Assembly: GCA_032207245.1 (NCBI GenBank)
Contig: CM063504.1
Location: 23,999,491 to 24,063,490, forward strand
DNA from: Pardosa pseudoannulata
Taxonomy: Eukaryota > Arthropoda > Arachnida > Araneae > Lycosidae
Length of the DNA: 64,000 nucleotides
Direction of reading: 5' to 3'
Shown: positions 44,901-49,799 of the stretch, piece after piece
Numbering within the stretch: the first letter of the stretch is position 1
Layout of the letters: every line of letters starts with the position of its first letter
The notes under the pieces: model-generated
Databases searched by the model: none
The model's input: only the letters and a program-made list of their open reading frames with translations
Told to the model about the DNA's origin: nothing
Position numbers and translations under genes: made by a program

Positions 44901-47436
44901 ATTCTTTATGAAGCAGAAAAACTTTTTCTTGAATTGGAGTGGAAAGAGAACCTTTTTGTTTTTGTTGGATAACCAGTTTTTATACTCAGATTTTTTTCAA
45001 AGATTTTCTGTCCACTTGATAAGCCTAAGCATTTGTTACAAGAAAATTCTTCTAATTTACTACTGTTTCTATGGTAATCACTAACTGTAACTTACCCTAC
45101 ACCATATTCAACTGCAAGTTTTGTAATAGTTTTTCCTCTCATTACCTTTTTAATGATTATGGGAAAATTGTAATTTTCTACTTCGTACATTTTGATTACA
45201 TATGGTTTTTTCATTATCTTCAGTTTGGTAAAAAATGTCAAAACTGTTGAGTTCCAGGATCCATTTCTGAATTATCCCTTTATATCTGTATAACATTCTA
45301 CCTAAATTTAATGACATTCTGATGAATATTTAATAATTTACAGCTGATGTTTATAACAAATCTTTTTCATTCCCCTTTAGATCTCACCTATTTTAAAGTC
45401 CACAGTTAGATATGTATTTATAAAAGTATTTTTTGAAAATTTGAGGTAAAAATCTATGGAAGGGTAGTTTCAGTTCACTGTAGGTGGAATTTTATTTCCT
45501 CAAAAGTCCATAATAAGTGTTTAAAATAATTTTAGTTAAATAAAAATTTTCAAGGGCAGATAAAACTGTTATTTCATCTGAGAGTTCGCTATATCAAGGT
45601 CTGACTGTTTTAACTATTTCCAAATGCATTGAGGAATCTATATTGGCATGTTTAAGTTATATTATTGTTGCTTTTACATTATGCTTAGAAATTTTTTTGT
45701 AATAAGGATAGTATGATGATGAAATAGTAGTGTGTAATGAAATAAAGATATAGTGCAAGCATAATTTACTGTGCTATACTGGAGGGGGTTTTAAATACCT
45801 TATCATTTCTAATATTTAGTATTACCTTTAAAGATGGGGTACTAAGTAGCAGGGCCGTAATTAGGTCCTTTGATGCCTGTGGCAGTAAAATGGCTAGTGC
45901 CCCTACTATGAAATATAGTGAGAAAATATATAAATATTTTTTTTTTTATATCATATAGTCAGAATGAACTCTCAAAATATTTTGCTAATTCTTAAAATGC
46001 TCCTAGGATATTAATATTTAATTTTTCTTCTATTTTTGCCTGATTAATACTTTAAATATTTTTTAACACTCTGGGGATATTAGTTTGCTGATAAACGTAA
46101 CAGTTTATTTAAGGAGAATATGTTTTATTTGTACGTTAAATTTTCATAAAATTTTGACGAATTTTTAAATTTAAATTTAGTTTTAATAACTTTAATAAAT
46201 TCAAAATTTAAAACGAACTTCTGGATTTATATTAAGGCATTTTAGGAGTCTTTGGTAAACAGTTTATAAGAATCTATAACAAGTTTAGCCTCAAGAAACA
46301 TTTTAAAAAATGAGAAAATTTATAAAAAAAAATAATTTCTAAATACTTTGGATTTTATAAATAAAATCAGATTTTATAATAAATTTTTTTTTTAACTTCT
46401 TATTTCTACTCGGATCGAATCGGCCTTTTTCAGATCCAATTTTTCTCACAGTGTGCCATCCCTATAACTGATGTGCCCGTGGCAAATGCTATCTTTGCCA
46501 TGCCCTCGTTACAGCCCTGATAAGTAGCTGCTGGGGAATGCCAAGGTGTCAGATGTCTGCTTTGGCATGCAAATCAAATAAATAAATTTAAAAACCATGT
46601 TTTTATGGTAGGATCATTTTTTGACTCATATGACCTGTTGACCTTATCATATTTATGACCTTTTCTTGGCTTAAAACAATAATTTTTGCCCACTACTTGT
46701 TATAATGTTAGCTAATAATAAGAAGCAAAGGGTACTGAGAAATATCTGGTCTTGATGGCTGACTGATCCTTATCGTATATTAAAGAACTAAACATATATA
46801 ATATATATTTCAAACTATTTTTTCTGCTTTAAAAGACACATTTGTCTAATGCAGTAATTCTCAAGTTTTTTCATCATAGCATTCCTGAAATTCATTGACA
46901 TACCTCTGACAAAGTGAATGTTCTCTACCTTTGCCAGCAAAATGGGCATAAAAGCAATATAGGGTGCCATGACACCCATTTTTCAGAAATAACAGTTTGG
47001 TTTTACAAGATAAATATTAGAATAACTCTTAGTATATTTTGACTGTGGCACTGGTGAAGGAAAACAACTTATTCTAACTTTTAAGTATCTTTATGCCTTC
47101 TTTAATAATTTCTTGATTTTTAGTCAACTTTTCTGGAATATTGGTGCAGCACACCTGACAGGTTTGTGCCAACCCAGTGTGATAACTGTGGTTCTATTAT
47201 ATCAGTACAGTAATCTCTAAACTTTTTAATTACATTCTCCAAAAAGGAATATATCCTTTGTGTTTATTATATATACTTTTACTCACTGTATATTTTATGT
47301 GTGATTATTACTGATCTTAAGTTATTACATTATTTAATTCTATATTTGTATAGGTAACATTGAAGATCCTCTGTCTCATTTACAAGAAACTACTTTTGAT
47401 GATTTAGATGATGATGAAGAAGAGATAATAATTTAG
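7467..47436 (+). CDS. BBS9: BBS9 / PTHB1, complete 21-exon gene (898 aa)
   Basis: Joining 21 exons (listed separately) gives one uninterrupted frame of 898 codons plus TAG; all 20 introns are GT-AG. Intron phases in order are 1,2,1,1,2,0,1,1,2,1,0,0,1,1,1,0,0,0,1,1. The protein aligns by eye along its whole length with vertebrate PTHB1 (887 aa in human): the MSLFKACDWWST start, an N-terminal beta-propeller (about residues 1-390), a short helix, a beta-rich appendage/platform region (about 397-590), a helical region (about 590-825) and an acidic tail. By family knowledge BBS9 is a core subunit of the BBSome, the coat complex that moves membrane proteins in and out of cilia, and it contacts several other BBS subunits. 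The start is chosen because it matches the conserved N terminus of the family. Only the residue 209-234 linker and the last 70 residues look poorly conserved. Nothing suggests a pseudogene. Confidence 0.96.
7646..8579. mobile_element. TTAA-flanked non-autonomous DNA transposon in BBS9 intron 1
   Basis: Terminal inverted repeats of about 17 bases: GGTATCTGTCTACGTT at the left, and the complement of GGTATCCGTCTACGTT at the right, each directly flanked by TTAA (7642-7645 and 8580-8583). TTAA target duplications fit piggyBac or Kolobok groups. No coding sequence remains in the 934 bases. Confidence 0.82.
8962..9124 (+). CDS. BBS9: BBS9 exon 2 (residues 38-92)
   Basis: Follows a TTTTTTTAG acceptor and ends at GTAAGT. 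Encodes VITGSQTGILRIY, matching the family's conserved blade-1 strand, then LLLEAQLKSPI, which corresponds to the human LLLEVDL segment. Entry phase 1, exit phase 2. Confidence 0.93.
9227..9291 (+). CDS. BBS9: BBS9 exon 3 (residues 92-114)
   Basis: A 65-base exon after a 102-base intron, between TTTTAG and GTAAAA. Encodes LQLAVLHPFKLSVYSV, nearly identical to the corresponding propeller strand of vertebrate PTHB1. Confidence 0.93.
9909..10088 (+). mobile_element. tRNA-derived SINE, family A, full-length copy
   Basis: Starts with an A-box-like stretch (TGGTTAGGGTGCTGG) and a good B box (GGGTTCGAATCCCAC), then a family-specific tail ending AAGTAGACTGTAGCACTCCA and AACCAATTAATT. Flanked by 14-base direct repeats, GATATTTGTCCCTA at 9895-9908 and GATATTTGTCTCTA at 10089-10102. 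Lies in BBS9 intron 3. Pol III-transcribed retroposon by family knowledge, not a tRNA gene. Confidence 0.9.
10265..10440 (+). mobile_element. SINE family A, diverged copy
   Basis: Follows the previous copy in the same orientation. Recognisable by GGGTAGGGCTGTGCTCTTCC, GGGTTGAAATCCCA (decayed B box), GGCATGGATATTTGTAA and a CACCCCAAACAAACC end. Many substitutions show it is older than the copy at 9909. Confidence 0.8.
10468..11150 (+). mobile_element. SINE family A copy interrupted by a GC-rich insert
   Basis: The left part (about 10468-10603: ATGGGTAGGGTTG, GATTGACTTTAATGTA, CTTCATGTTAC) and right part (about 11096-11150: AAAAAGTTTAGACCATATAG, GCAGCACTCCAAACCAAAC) belong to one SINE A copy. 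About 490 bases of much GC-richer sequence separate them (own entry). Third family A copy in a row in this intron. Confidence 0.7.
10604..11095. mobile_element. GC-rich insert of unknown type inside a SINE
   Basis: Composition differs sharply from the intron (blocks such as GGTCCCGAGGCCCAGGG and CACCACTGCCGGGATC). Several overlapping frames stay open for 60-84 codons on both strands, which is expected at this base composition. I recognise no domain. It interrupts a SINE A copy, so it is probably a mobile fragment inserted later. Confidence 0.5.
11400..11513 (+). CDS. BBS9: BBS9 exon 4 (residues 114-152)
   Basis: Between TTTATAG and GTGAGT. Encodes a stretch with LIYEHTLQRHAFSL and GKFGGIQG, matching the family's conserved YEHNLQR and GSFGGVKG. 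Phase 1 in and out, so skipping it would keep the frame. Confidence 0.93.
12045..12216 (+). CDS. BBS9: BBS9 exon 5 (residues 152-209)
   Basis: Between TTCTTTCAG and GTAAAT. Encodes KDMMCIQSLDGTLSFFEQE and RFLPKNLIPGPIAY, the most conserved block of the N-terminal propeller. Confidence 0.95.
14318..14393 (+). CDS. BBS9: BBS9 exon 6 (residues 209-234, variable linker)
   Basis: Between ACATAG and GTATGC. Begins FQSLASAS and continues into a Glu/Asn/Ser-rich stretch, then FKGKKVM. The place in the protein corresponds to the variable acidic loop between propeller strands in vertebrate PTHB1. The call rests on frame continuity more than on residue identity. Confidence 0.85.
14498..14582 (+). CDS. 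BBS9: BBS9 exon 7 (residues 235-263)
   Basis: Separated from exon 6 by only 104 bases. Between TTTTCAG and GTATTT. Encodes PEWTFILPDNALEIS, corresponding to the human DWTLNIGEQALDI segment. Confidence 0.92.
14733..15877. mobile_element. Non-autonomous hAT element (1145 bp), BBS9 intron 7
   Basis: Ends CAGTGGCGTGCTG at the left and the complement of CAGTGGTGTGCGG at the right, with a shared inner block TGCAGGGTGTGCA. Flanked by 8-base near-identical duplications, TTCTCTAG (14725-14732) and CTCTCTAG (15878-15885). CAGTGG-type ends with 8-bp duplications are typical of hAT. No transposase remains. Confidence 0.88.
16530..16790 (-). mobile_element. SINE family B copy
   Basis: Read on the minus strand it starts with an A-box-like GTAGCTCAGTTGGCCAAAG and continues into a body shared with 55092-55395: plus-strand marker words AGCAGAAGACCT, ACCACTAACCTATTTTACAT and CCATTAATGAACAC. 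The B box is decayed. Open frames here are incidental. Confidence 0.7.
16812..17065 (+). repeat. Dispersed repeat C, copy 1
   Basis: Shares many words in order with 24557-24920 on the same strand: AGTACTATGA-TAATTGTAATTA, CAAATTTTAAA-TAAAGCTT, ATGGCAAAATTAC, TTGACCAACATTGC, TTTGATGTAGGC and ATATTATAATTTTGATATTG. Diverged, non-coding. It abuts the SINE B copy, so both may belong to one larger old element. Confidence 0.65.
17179..17274 (+). CDS. BBS9: BBS9 exon 8 (residues 263-295)
   Basis: Between ACTTAG and GTAAAC. Encodes LGERFLTALNCHGSVKFMKK, matching the family's LGERNFF...G.IRFMKKL block of the propeller. Confidence 0.94.
17775..17820 (+). pseudogene. Decayed copy of the BBS9 exon 9 acceptor and first bases
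   Basis: TGTAATGATCTAGATTTTAC then AG and ATCCTGTTTGGCTTTCTAAT parallels the true exon 9 boundary (TGTAATGATCTAG...CTACAG then ATCCTGATGGCTTTTTATTA). It sits 350 bases upstream in intron 8, has no donor, and runs to a stop about 20 codons on. Confidence 0.5.
18140..18269 (+). CDS. BBS9: BBS9 exon 9 (residues 295-338)
   Basis: Between TTCTACAG and GTAAGA. Encodes LLIYHETQLKWAAQL, matching the conserved LHIYQDVTLKWATQL propeller strand. A decayed sequence resembling its acceptor and first bases lies 350 bases upstream. Confidence 0.94.
19934..20109 (+). CDS. BBS9: BBS9 exon 10 (residues 338-397, end of propeller and helix)
   Basis: Between TATTTTAG and GTAGGT. Encodes DVKGILTLLSENGALACCYL and GTEPSLF, which close the propeller, then EAEEEMNKLKKIIKSS, a charged helix matching the LDVEMKELQKIIKD helix of vertebrate PTHB1. 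Confidence 0.95.
20351..20958. mobile_element. TTAA-flanked MITE, piggyBac-like (608 bp), BBS9 intron 10
   Basis: CCCTTTAACTGTCA at the left pairs with TAACAGTTAAAAGG at the right. TTAA flanks both ends (20347-20350 and 20959-20962). CCYTTTAA ends with TTAA duplication are piggyBac-like. No transposase. Confidence 0.75.
21781..21857 (+). CDS. BBS9: BBS9 exon 11 (residues 397-422)
   Basis: Between AATTTTAG and GTAAGT. Encodes EISLSVSVSHHLNPLD, corresponding to the first strand of the appendage-like domain (LNVSVVVSPNFD in human). Ends in phase 0. Confidence 0.9.
22740..23110. other. Less AT-rich segment in BBS9 intron 11
   Basis: Composition rises relative to the intron (for example CCTCATGCCTGGTTTTCACA and ACCAACCTGGCTATTGATGA). 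Minus-strand frames read codon-like for 30-40 residues but break at stops. Probably an old mobile fragment. I could not identify it. Confidence 0.3.
23523..23585 (+). CDS. BBS9: BBS9 exon 12 (residues 423-443)
   Basis: A 63-base phase 0 exon between TACTAG and GTACTG. Encodes LGPVPSVSVK, matching DLVPSVTVK in the family. In-frame and symmetric, so it could be skipped without a frameshift. Confidence 0.9.
24557..24920 (+). repeat. Dispersed repeat C, copy 2
   Basis: Same-strand relative of 16812-17065, longer by internal insertions, ending TTTGATGTAGGCCAATATTA and TAATTTTGATATTGG. Non-coding. Lies in BBS9 intron 12. Confidence 0.65.
25724..25874. mobile_element. Short hAT MITE (151 bp), BBS9 intron 12
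   Basis: Ends CAGGGGCGTAT and the complement of CAGTGGCATAC. A G-run (GGGGGGGTTAGGGG) near the left end is mirrored by a C-run (CCCCCC) near the right. Flanked by AGCTTGAA (25716-25723) and AGCTTGAG (25875-25882), a 7/8 match. Ends 268 bases before exon 13. Confidence 0.88.
26143..26344 (+). CDS. BBS9: BBS9 exon 13 (residues 444-511)
   Basis: Between TTTTTTCCAG and GTATGG. Encodes VRLMIFVEPPLKVSQNVFVF, matching AKLSVYVQPPLELT...F in the family. This is the appendage/platform beta region. The largest intron of the gene (4156 bases) follows it. Confidence 0.94.
26794..27003 (+). CDS. THAP zinc-finger exon of a transposon
   Basis: Seventy codons from ATG to a GTAAGT donor. The peptide carries the THAP C2CH pattern: KYCIVPLCKN (Cys-x4-Cys), then FFSVPKD, an invariant-type Trp in KIWTTGMKR, and WVCEDHFS (Cys-x2-His). 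THAP domains bind DNA and occur in P-element and Kolobok proteins and in host genes derived from them. No matching downstream exon is visible, so the gene is truncated, probably by internal deletion. The finger itself looks undamaged. Confidence 0.85.
27559..27627 (-). mobile_element. 5'-truncated SINE family A fragment
   Basis: TTGGTTTTGGAGTGCTACGG, TCTACTTTTTGCAACACGA and GGCTAATGAGACC are the reverse complement of the family A tail. The tRNA-like head is missing, as in a 5'-truncated retroposon. It lies inside the THAP transposon, so it came later. Confidence 0.85.
27831..27964 (-). CDS. Unknown coding exon of the same transposon, opposite strand
   Basis: On the minus strand an ATG (complement of 27962-27964) opens 44 codons that end in AAG and a consensus donor GTATGT. 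The peptide starts MSLLRGFTKAQSDNLSKIES and includes FLAKNPDFMGAEIRGIK, a non-repetitive, protein-like composition unlike random AT-rich frames. I do not recognise it. It faces the THAP exon, mirrored inside the right arm. Confidence 0.5.
29990..30125 (-). mobile_element. SINE family B fragment
   Basis: Shares AGTATCATTTGAACATGGAG, GACATTGCAACC and a GCTCCAGCTGCC end with the family B body (compare TATCGTTTGAACTTGGAGGA at 59408). Partial and diverged, without the tRNA-like head. Confidence 0.55.
30501..30641 (+). CDS. BBS9: BBS9 exon 14 (residues 511-558)
   Basis: Between TATTTCAG and GTAAAG. Encodes LPFNLVAKICPPAKDGDAKV and TIDINKKPLLLSELF, matching LPLKLICLPGQP and ITIDTNKSPVSLLSLF. Confidence 0.95.
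32290..32385 (+). CDS. BBS9: BBS9 exon 15 (residues 558-590)
   Basis: Between AATCTAAAG and GTAAGT. Encodes MGIEYYSGHIVSILPSKTA, matching VMGFHFLGGARITVLASKT in the family. Confidence 0.93.
32589..32764 (+). CDS. BBS9: BBS9 exon 16 (residues 590-648)
   Basis: Between TTTATAG and GTAAGT, 203 bases after exon 15. Encodes RYRLQSDQLPALWLAVSELV and CSFTNPLPLLEYFKVIEEHF, both strongly conserved in PTHB1. Starts the helical C-terminal half. Confidence 0.96.
32891..32928. repeat. (AT)n microsatellite, BBS9 intron 16
   Basis: Uninterrupted alternating AT of about 38 bases, 127 bases after exon 16. Confidence 0.95.
34052..35526 (+). mobile_element. hAT transposon with decayed transposase (1475 bp), BBS9 intron 16
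   Basis: Ends CAGGGTT and AACCCTG. Flanked by CAATATAC (34044-34051) and CAATGCAC (35527-35534), a 6/8 match to an 8-bp duplication. Subterminal TTTAAAT-type repeats crowd both ends, a usual hAT trait. Contains a transposase relic. The right end stops 197 bases before exon 17. Confidence 0.88.
34258..35038 (+). pseudogene. hAT transposase pseudogene, C-terminal half
   Basis: An upstream piece reads LKLVLPCDVRWNTMVHSL, the conserved PCDVRW block around the hAT catalytic core. After frame changes and stops, 34502-34918 is open for 138 codons with DWW and FDHL motifs, stops at TAA (34916), and continues in the same frame into RIFSTYRLVQSKLRNRLG, the hAT C-terminal dimerisation motif, ending at 35038. 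The N-terminal zinc finger and first catalytic Asp are not found. Non-functional. Confidence 0.85.
35724..35876 (+). CDS. BBS9: BBS9 exon 17 (residues 649-699)
   Basis: Between TTTTCAG and GTAATT, phase 0 at both ends. Encodes LQFRVVQKRLLTKLKDTTPT and LDTLLEATHRQ, matching VQFRAIQRRLLARFKDKTPA and LDTLLDGTYKQ. Confidence 0.96.
36072..36859. mobile_element. Non-autonomous hAT-like element (about 790 bp), BBS9 intron 17
   Basis: Left end near ATAGTTTCCGC, right end GGCAGATACCCT (complement AGGGTATCTGCC). Repeated AAAGTCATGGA-type words occur near both ends. Flanks GTACTTAC and GTACTTAT match 7/8. The exact end base is uncertain by 1-2 positions. Confidence 0.65.
37438..38324. mobile_element. 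Tigger/pogo-like non-autonomous element, BBS9 intron 17
   Basis: Begins CAGTGAAACTTCAATTATCT after TA and ends with the complement of CAATGAACTCTCAGATATAA before TA. Inside is ACAAACCTCAAGGGACTAAA then GAGTTTGTTATATCC, a sequence typical of pogo-group termini. Repeats TTGTTATAAA/TTATATCTGA recur internally. Old and without a transposase. Confidence 0.6.
38400..38747 (-). mobile_element. Probable LTR of a retrotransposon, minus strand
   Basis: Read on the minus strand it begins TGTAGAATGCCGGCTGTCGG directly after the stop of an open frame. It holds an AATAAA polyadenylation signal (complement at 38558-38563), and runs through GC-richer sequence toward GCGACCAGATATC near 38420. The far end is not fixed. 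No second LTR is seen. Confidence 0.5.
38748..39012 (-). pseudogene. C-terminal fragment of a retroelement protein
   Basis: A minus-strand frame of 89 codons ending SGVPDPEENWIFMSEYTPV and a stop right at the putative LTR start. Protein-like composition (Trp, Pro and Cys present), but I recognise no domain. Its 5' end is cut off 66 bases before BBS9 exon 18. Probably the end of a gag-pol or env-type frame; family undetermined. Confidence 0.5.
39079..39261 (+). CDS. BBS9: BBS9 exon 18 (residues 700-760)
   Basis: Between ATTCCAG and GTAAGC, phase 0 at both ends. Encodes a helical stretch with CATNLILMLVNLCVELSEDE, aligned with ATHLVILLIALWQKLSADQ in vertebrates. Confidence 0.94.
39990..40400. 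other. More complex stretch in BBS9 intron 18
   Basis: Less AT-rich than the surrounding intron (CTCAGCAATGTAACTGAGAG and TATCCTGGGAGAATTGACAG). No domain, inverted ends or target duplication found. Probably an old unidentified repeat. Confidence 0.3.
41632..41830 (+). CDS. BBS9: BBS9 exon 19 (residues 761-827)
   Basis: Between GCCTTTAG and GTAAGA. Encodes GWEEKVNVALIYLLKYCF and MPKDISKLKKHITLVLDKI, matching GWEETVDAAISHLLKTCL and IPKDTSQLKKHITLLCDRL, the last well-conserved helices. Confidence 0.96.
42012..43104. mobile_element. Non-autonomous hAT-like element (about 1.1 kb), BBS9 intron 19
   Basis: CAAGGTTCCCATGGTCC at the left pairs with the complement of CAGGGTTCCCACTC at the right. Repeats of GGTCCTTAAAA and AGTCCTTAA are enriched near both ends. 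Flanks GTTTTAC and GTTTTAT suggest a degraded target duplication. Contains a G8 run near 42605. No coding sequence. Confidence 0.7.
43120..43870. repeat. Tandem duplication spanning the intron 19 / exon 20 boundary
   Basis: Two copies offset by about 376 bases. Both contain CAAGTTTCAGTTTTAGGC, TATTTAATATG-type sequence, ACACAATATATG, TTATGTGTGGATGTGAGAG, AAAGTTTTTTGCTCTGTA and GTAAGATATAATTTTTTAAT then ATTGCA. The downstream copy ends in the functional exon 20 acceptor (CAG at 43807-43809). The upstream copy has CAA at 43431-43433 followed by the same first exon bases. Confidence 0.9.
43437..43472. repeat. Perfect 17-bp inverted repeat with a 2-base loop
   Basis: ATTTATCATCAAACACT, then TT, then its exact complement AGTGTTTGATGATAAAT. 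The left arm is the duplicated start of exon 20, so the right arm is an inverted copy of it. Probably made by template switching at the duplication breakpoint. Confidence 0.93.
43810..43944 (+). CDS. BBS9: BBS9 exon 20 (residues 827-872, low-complexity tail)
   Basis: Between ATATTGCAG and GTATGC. Encodes an Asn/Asp/Glu/Ser/Thr-rich stretch including VSPRPTSATEEKS. The family's tail is variable, so the call rests on frame continuity and splice sites. A decayed copy of its acceptor and first 16 bases lies 376 bases upstream. Confidence 0.85.
44109..45607 (-). pseudogene. Tigger/pogo-group transposase remnant, minus strand, BBS9 intron 20
   Basis: On the minus strand, pieces in several frames read in order: TDEQ-like and LPSKPLASLEEKS, PGYKK, then NWLYFSFVLEVK, LPCKAHLILDK (position of the catalytic LLLDNA block, here with a weakened motif) and KNFWNN. 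These follow the pogo/Tigger DDE order. An end-like CAGTCAGACCTTGATATAGC starts at 45607. Stops and frameshifts are many and the other end is not found. Confidence 0.7.
45850..46519. mobile_element. Non-autonomous hAT element (670 bp), BBS9 intron 20
   Basis: CAGGGCCGTAATTAGG at the left pairs with the complement of CAGGGCTGTAACGAGG at the right. Flanks CTAAGTAG (45842-45849) and ATAAGTAG (46520-46527) match 7/8. No open frame. Confidence 0.9.
47354..47436 (+). CDS. BBS9: BBS9 exon 21, terminal (residues 872-898 and stop)
   Basis: Follows GTATAG after a 3409-base intron. Encodes a short acidic end, FDDLDDDEEEIII, then TAG at 47434-47436. Residue identity with vertebrate tails is not obvious. 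Support comes from phase, the acceptor and the polyadenylation signals just downstream. Confidence 0.85.
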
Positions 47437-47593
47437 ACTTTCATAATCATTTCCTTGTTGTTTTAAATTTAAATATTTAGTCAAGTTATTGTCAATACTA
47501 ATTGAAGTGTGCAATACTTTATTTGTGTGTTGTTTTATTTTTTTTATATAAAAATGTATTAAGTCCTAAAATTACGAAAAAACGAATGTTATG

Positions 47594-47641
47594 AATAAAA
47601 AATTCTGAATGTAGTTTTGCTAAAATACAAAATTAAATAAA
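47594..47641 (+). promoter_or_regulatory. BBS9: Polyadenylation signals for BBS9
   Basis: Canonical AATAAA hexamers occur at 47594-47599 and 47636-47641, 158 and 200 bases after the BBS9 stop, followed by T-rich sequence (TTTCTTTCTGTCATTTG). This implies a 3' UTR of about 0.2 kb. Confidence 0.7.
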
Positions 47642-47649
47642 AATATGTT

Positions 47650-48500
47650 TTTATAATAATTTCTTTCTGTCATTTGTTTTATTTAAAATTTTGAATAGTT
47701 AAAAGTATAAACTGCACATTCAGAATAGTTCAAGATATCATTTCCATCCTTTTTTTCCAGTTTTTAAATTAAATTTAAAAATATATAAGCAATTAATGTT
47801 TGTTATGTGAATTGTGTTTGTTCACTTATTGTGCCAAGTGTGTGGGTTCGAACAAATCGGGTGAGGGATACAAGGAATACAGGATGGTACAACTGGATTG
47901 CTTGGGCCGAGCCCTGTAATCCAGAGATTTCTAACAGTAAGCAGAAAATAAAACAGCTAAAAGATGAAAGAAGGGGATTCATGAGGTCATAACTCAAGAT
48001 GTAGAGAGTAGAAAGCTTAAGGATAAAAACACAAATATTTTTGCAGCCAGGGACATCCGTACACTGTGACGACCAGAGATGAAGTGGGTAGTTTTGTCAT
48101 TCTGGGATGATTTAAATGGCCATGAGAAGACTAATACAATTGCAGGGATTCATCCAATCAAATTTCATGATTTTTGATTTTAGAAATAGGTGCGAAACAT
48201 GGCAAAGGATACATTACGAATCTTTATATATATACTTTGTACATTCTACATTAACATAACATATCACAAATCAATAACCTATGTACATAACATAATTTTT
48301 CGGTTTTGAGTTCAGAAACCCGGCACGTGATCCTTGTTTCTTCTTTCATTCTCTTCCCTACTCCCTGTAGAGGTTAGCCGTTAACTCCATGCCATTAGCA
48401 TCCAAAACTGTCAACTGCACTGTTAATACACCACATCTCTTCTCACCATAAATATTGAATCTTTTTAGGAGAGTCTGTGGATTCTTCCTGAATAATGGGG
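47650..48500. other. 3' flank of BBS9, no gene seen
   Basis: Short frames on both strands at 47803-47997 overlap each other in a moderately GC-rich patch (GGGCCGAGCCCTG) and carry no recognisable domain. The right part probably belongs to the retroelement debris that starts near 48500. Confidence 0.5.
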
Positions 48501-48517
48501 CACATTTGCTCTGGGGC

Positions 48518-48784
48518 TTAGGAGTCCCTGTGATGAACCTGTAGCTTGATCACCGGTACCCTCCCAGTGATGCCCTTTTGCTCTTTCTTCATCGGTTTTG
48601 AATTTTGCATGTTTTTATATTCCATACAATTCCTCACTTCTTTGATATCTTTATCGATGTTGTTCCAGAAGACAAATGACCTGGAAATTGCCTTCATCTT
48701 GAGAATGTCAAGATGTCTCTGATGTAACTCTTCCAGAACCTTTTTCTGATACATTTTTGGAACAGCGACCCTCTGACCGTACAT
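48518..48784 (-). pseudogene. Ty3/Gypsy integrase zinc-binding fragment
   Basis: Minus-strand frame of 88 codons with VLEELHQRHLDILKMKAISR, FVFWNNIDKDIKEV and NCMEYKNMQ, matching the H2C2 zinc-binding head of Gypsy integrases (H-x4-H-type His pair, WWP.ID.DI, C-x2-C). The second Cys of the last pair is replaced (CMEY). The catalytic DDE core does not follow. Confidence 0.85.
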
Positions 48785-48853
48785 AAGGCACCAATCTTTT
48801 TTTGTATACTGAGCTCCCTTCCTCTAAAAATCCTGAGCTTCATGAAGAGCTCT

Positions 48854-49240
48854 TCAAAGTGGACCTAGCTTTTGAACTTTAGCCGTTGTATTACTTAAGT
48901 CTTTTGATGTGATTGGGAATGTTTCAGTTTGTGCCGTTTGATTAATTGGGATTTCATCTTTCATGTCTAATTCTTCCGACTTTGTTGGCAACCAAGAGAA
49001 GCAGTCCACATTACCATGATTCCTAGTATCTCTGTATTTAATATCAAATTCAAAAGACAGTAAAATTAGAGCATAATGCAAAAGTCTTGTTGCTGCTGGA
49101 ATAGGTATTCCCTTTTTCGACCAAAAACTTAACACTAAAGATTTGTGGTCTGGGATTAATACGAATCTTCTGCATTTTAAATACAGGTAAAACTTTTGGA
49201 CAGCCCAGACAGCAGCTAGAGTCTCCTTATCTAAATTATA
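48854..49240 (-). pseudogene. Ty3/Gypsy RNase H fragment
   Basis: Just upstream on the same strand as the integrase piece. From about 49240 it reads LDKETLAAVWAVQKFYLYL, then PDHKSL, KKGIPIPAATRLLHYALIL and YDIKYR-like FDIKYRDTRNHGNVDCFSWL. This is the Gypsy RNase H order (KE, DHK, AD..SR), with DHK preserved but the last motif changed to VDCFSW. A stop and frame change separate it from the integrase. Reverse transcriptase is missing; another repeat begins at 49235. Confidence 0.85.
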
Positions 49241-49702
49241 ATTTTTTTATAACAACGAAATTCTTAAACAGAATGGATAATTAGCAATTTATAAACTACT
49301 GTTTTATAGTAGTTAATTCATTTATCTTTTAAGACCAGCTTGTTCCATCAGGATGAGGGTGAGGTCACCGTCATCTGGGGCAGCTCCCCCATGGATGCTA
49401 GTTTTTTTCTTGTTGGATGACATGTCAGTGGAGGTTGGATAAGAGTTAGTAGACAGCATTAGAGATAGAGTCTGGGATCCACGAACTTCAAGAAAACTAG
49501 TGACTTAGAACCCCATTAATCAGAACTTAGCTAGTTTCATGGTACTGACTTAGCCACATTTCAAACCTTTTTTTTGTTCAAAATATGCTTTGAAAATCAT
49601 GTATAAAAAATTATTACAAGGACACGATCAAAATGGACGCTAGAAAATCCAAATTAAGTGGTCTTGAAGTATTGTTAGTTATGAGAAACAAGAGAGATTC
49701 TT
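49235..49702 (-). repeat. Inverted repeat pair D, copy 1
   Basis: Its reverse complement matches 56852-57335 almost throughout: GAATTTCGTTGTTATAAAAA, ACAAGCTGGTCTTAAAAG, CCCCAGATGACGGTGA, CGTGGATCCCAGACTCTATC and GCTAAGTCAGTACCATG. The plus strand contains ATGGACGCTAGAAAATCCAA at 49633. It abuts the Gypsy RNase H fragment. Confidence 0.9.
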
Positions 49703-49747
49703 GCAATAACCAGGAGGGGTTCAGAAAGAGTGAACAAAAATATAAAG

Positions 49748-49750
<3 letters not shown>

Positions 49751-49783
<33 letters not shown>
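49751..49783. repeat. Poly(T) run
   Basis: An uninterrupted run of about 33 T. On the minus strand it is a poly(A), as at the 3' end of a retroposed sequence, but no recognisable body is attached. Confidence 0.9.
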
Positions 49784-49784
<1 letters not shown>

Positions 49785-49799
49785 TAATGAAGTGAAATT

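Noticed and set aside
46852..47220. hAT-like element starting CAGTAATTCTCAAG
   Set aside because: The left end looks right for a hAT, but a matching right end and duplication could not be placed.
47803..47997. Open frames on both strands downstream of BBS9
   Set aside because: Both strands are open over the same bases, and neither has a recognisable motif or conserved start.
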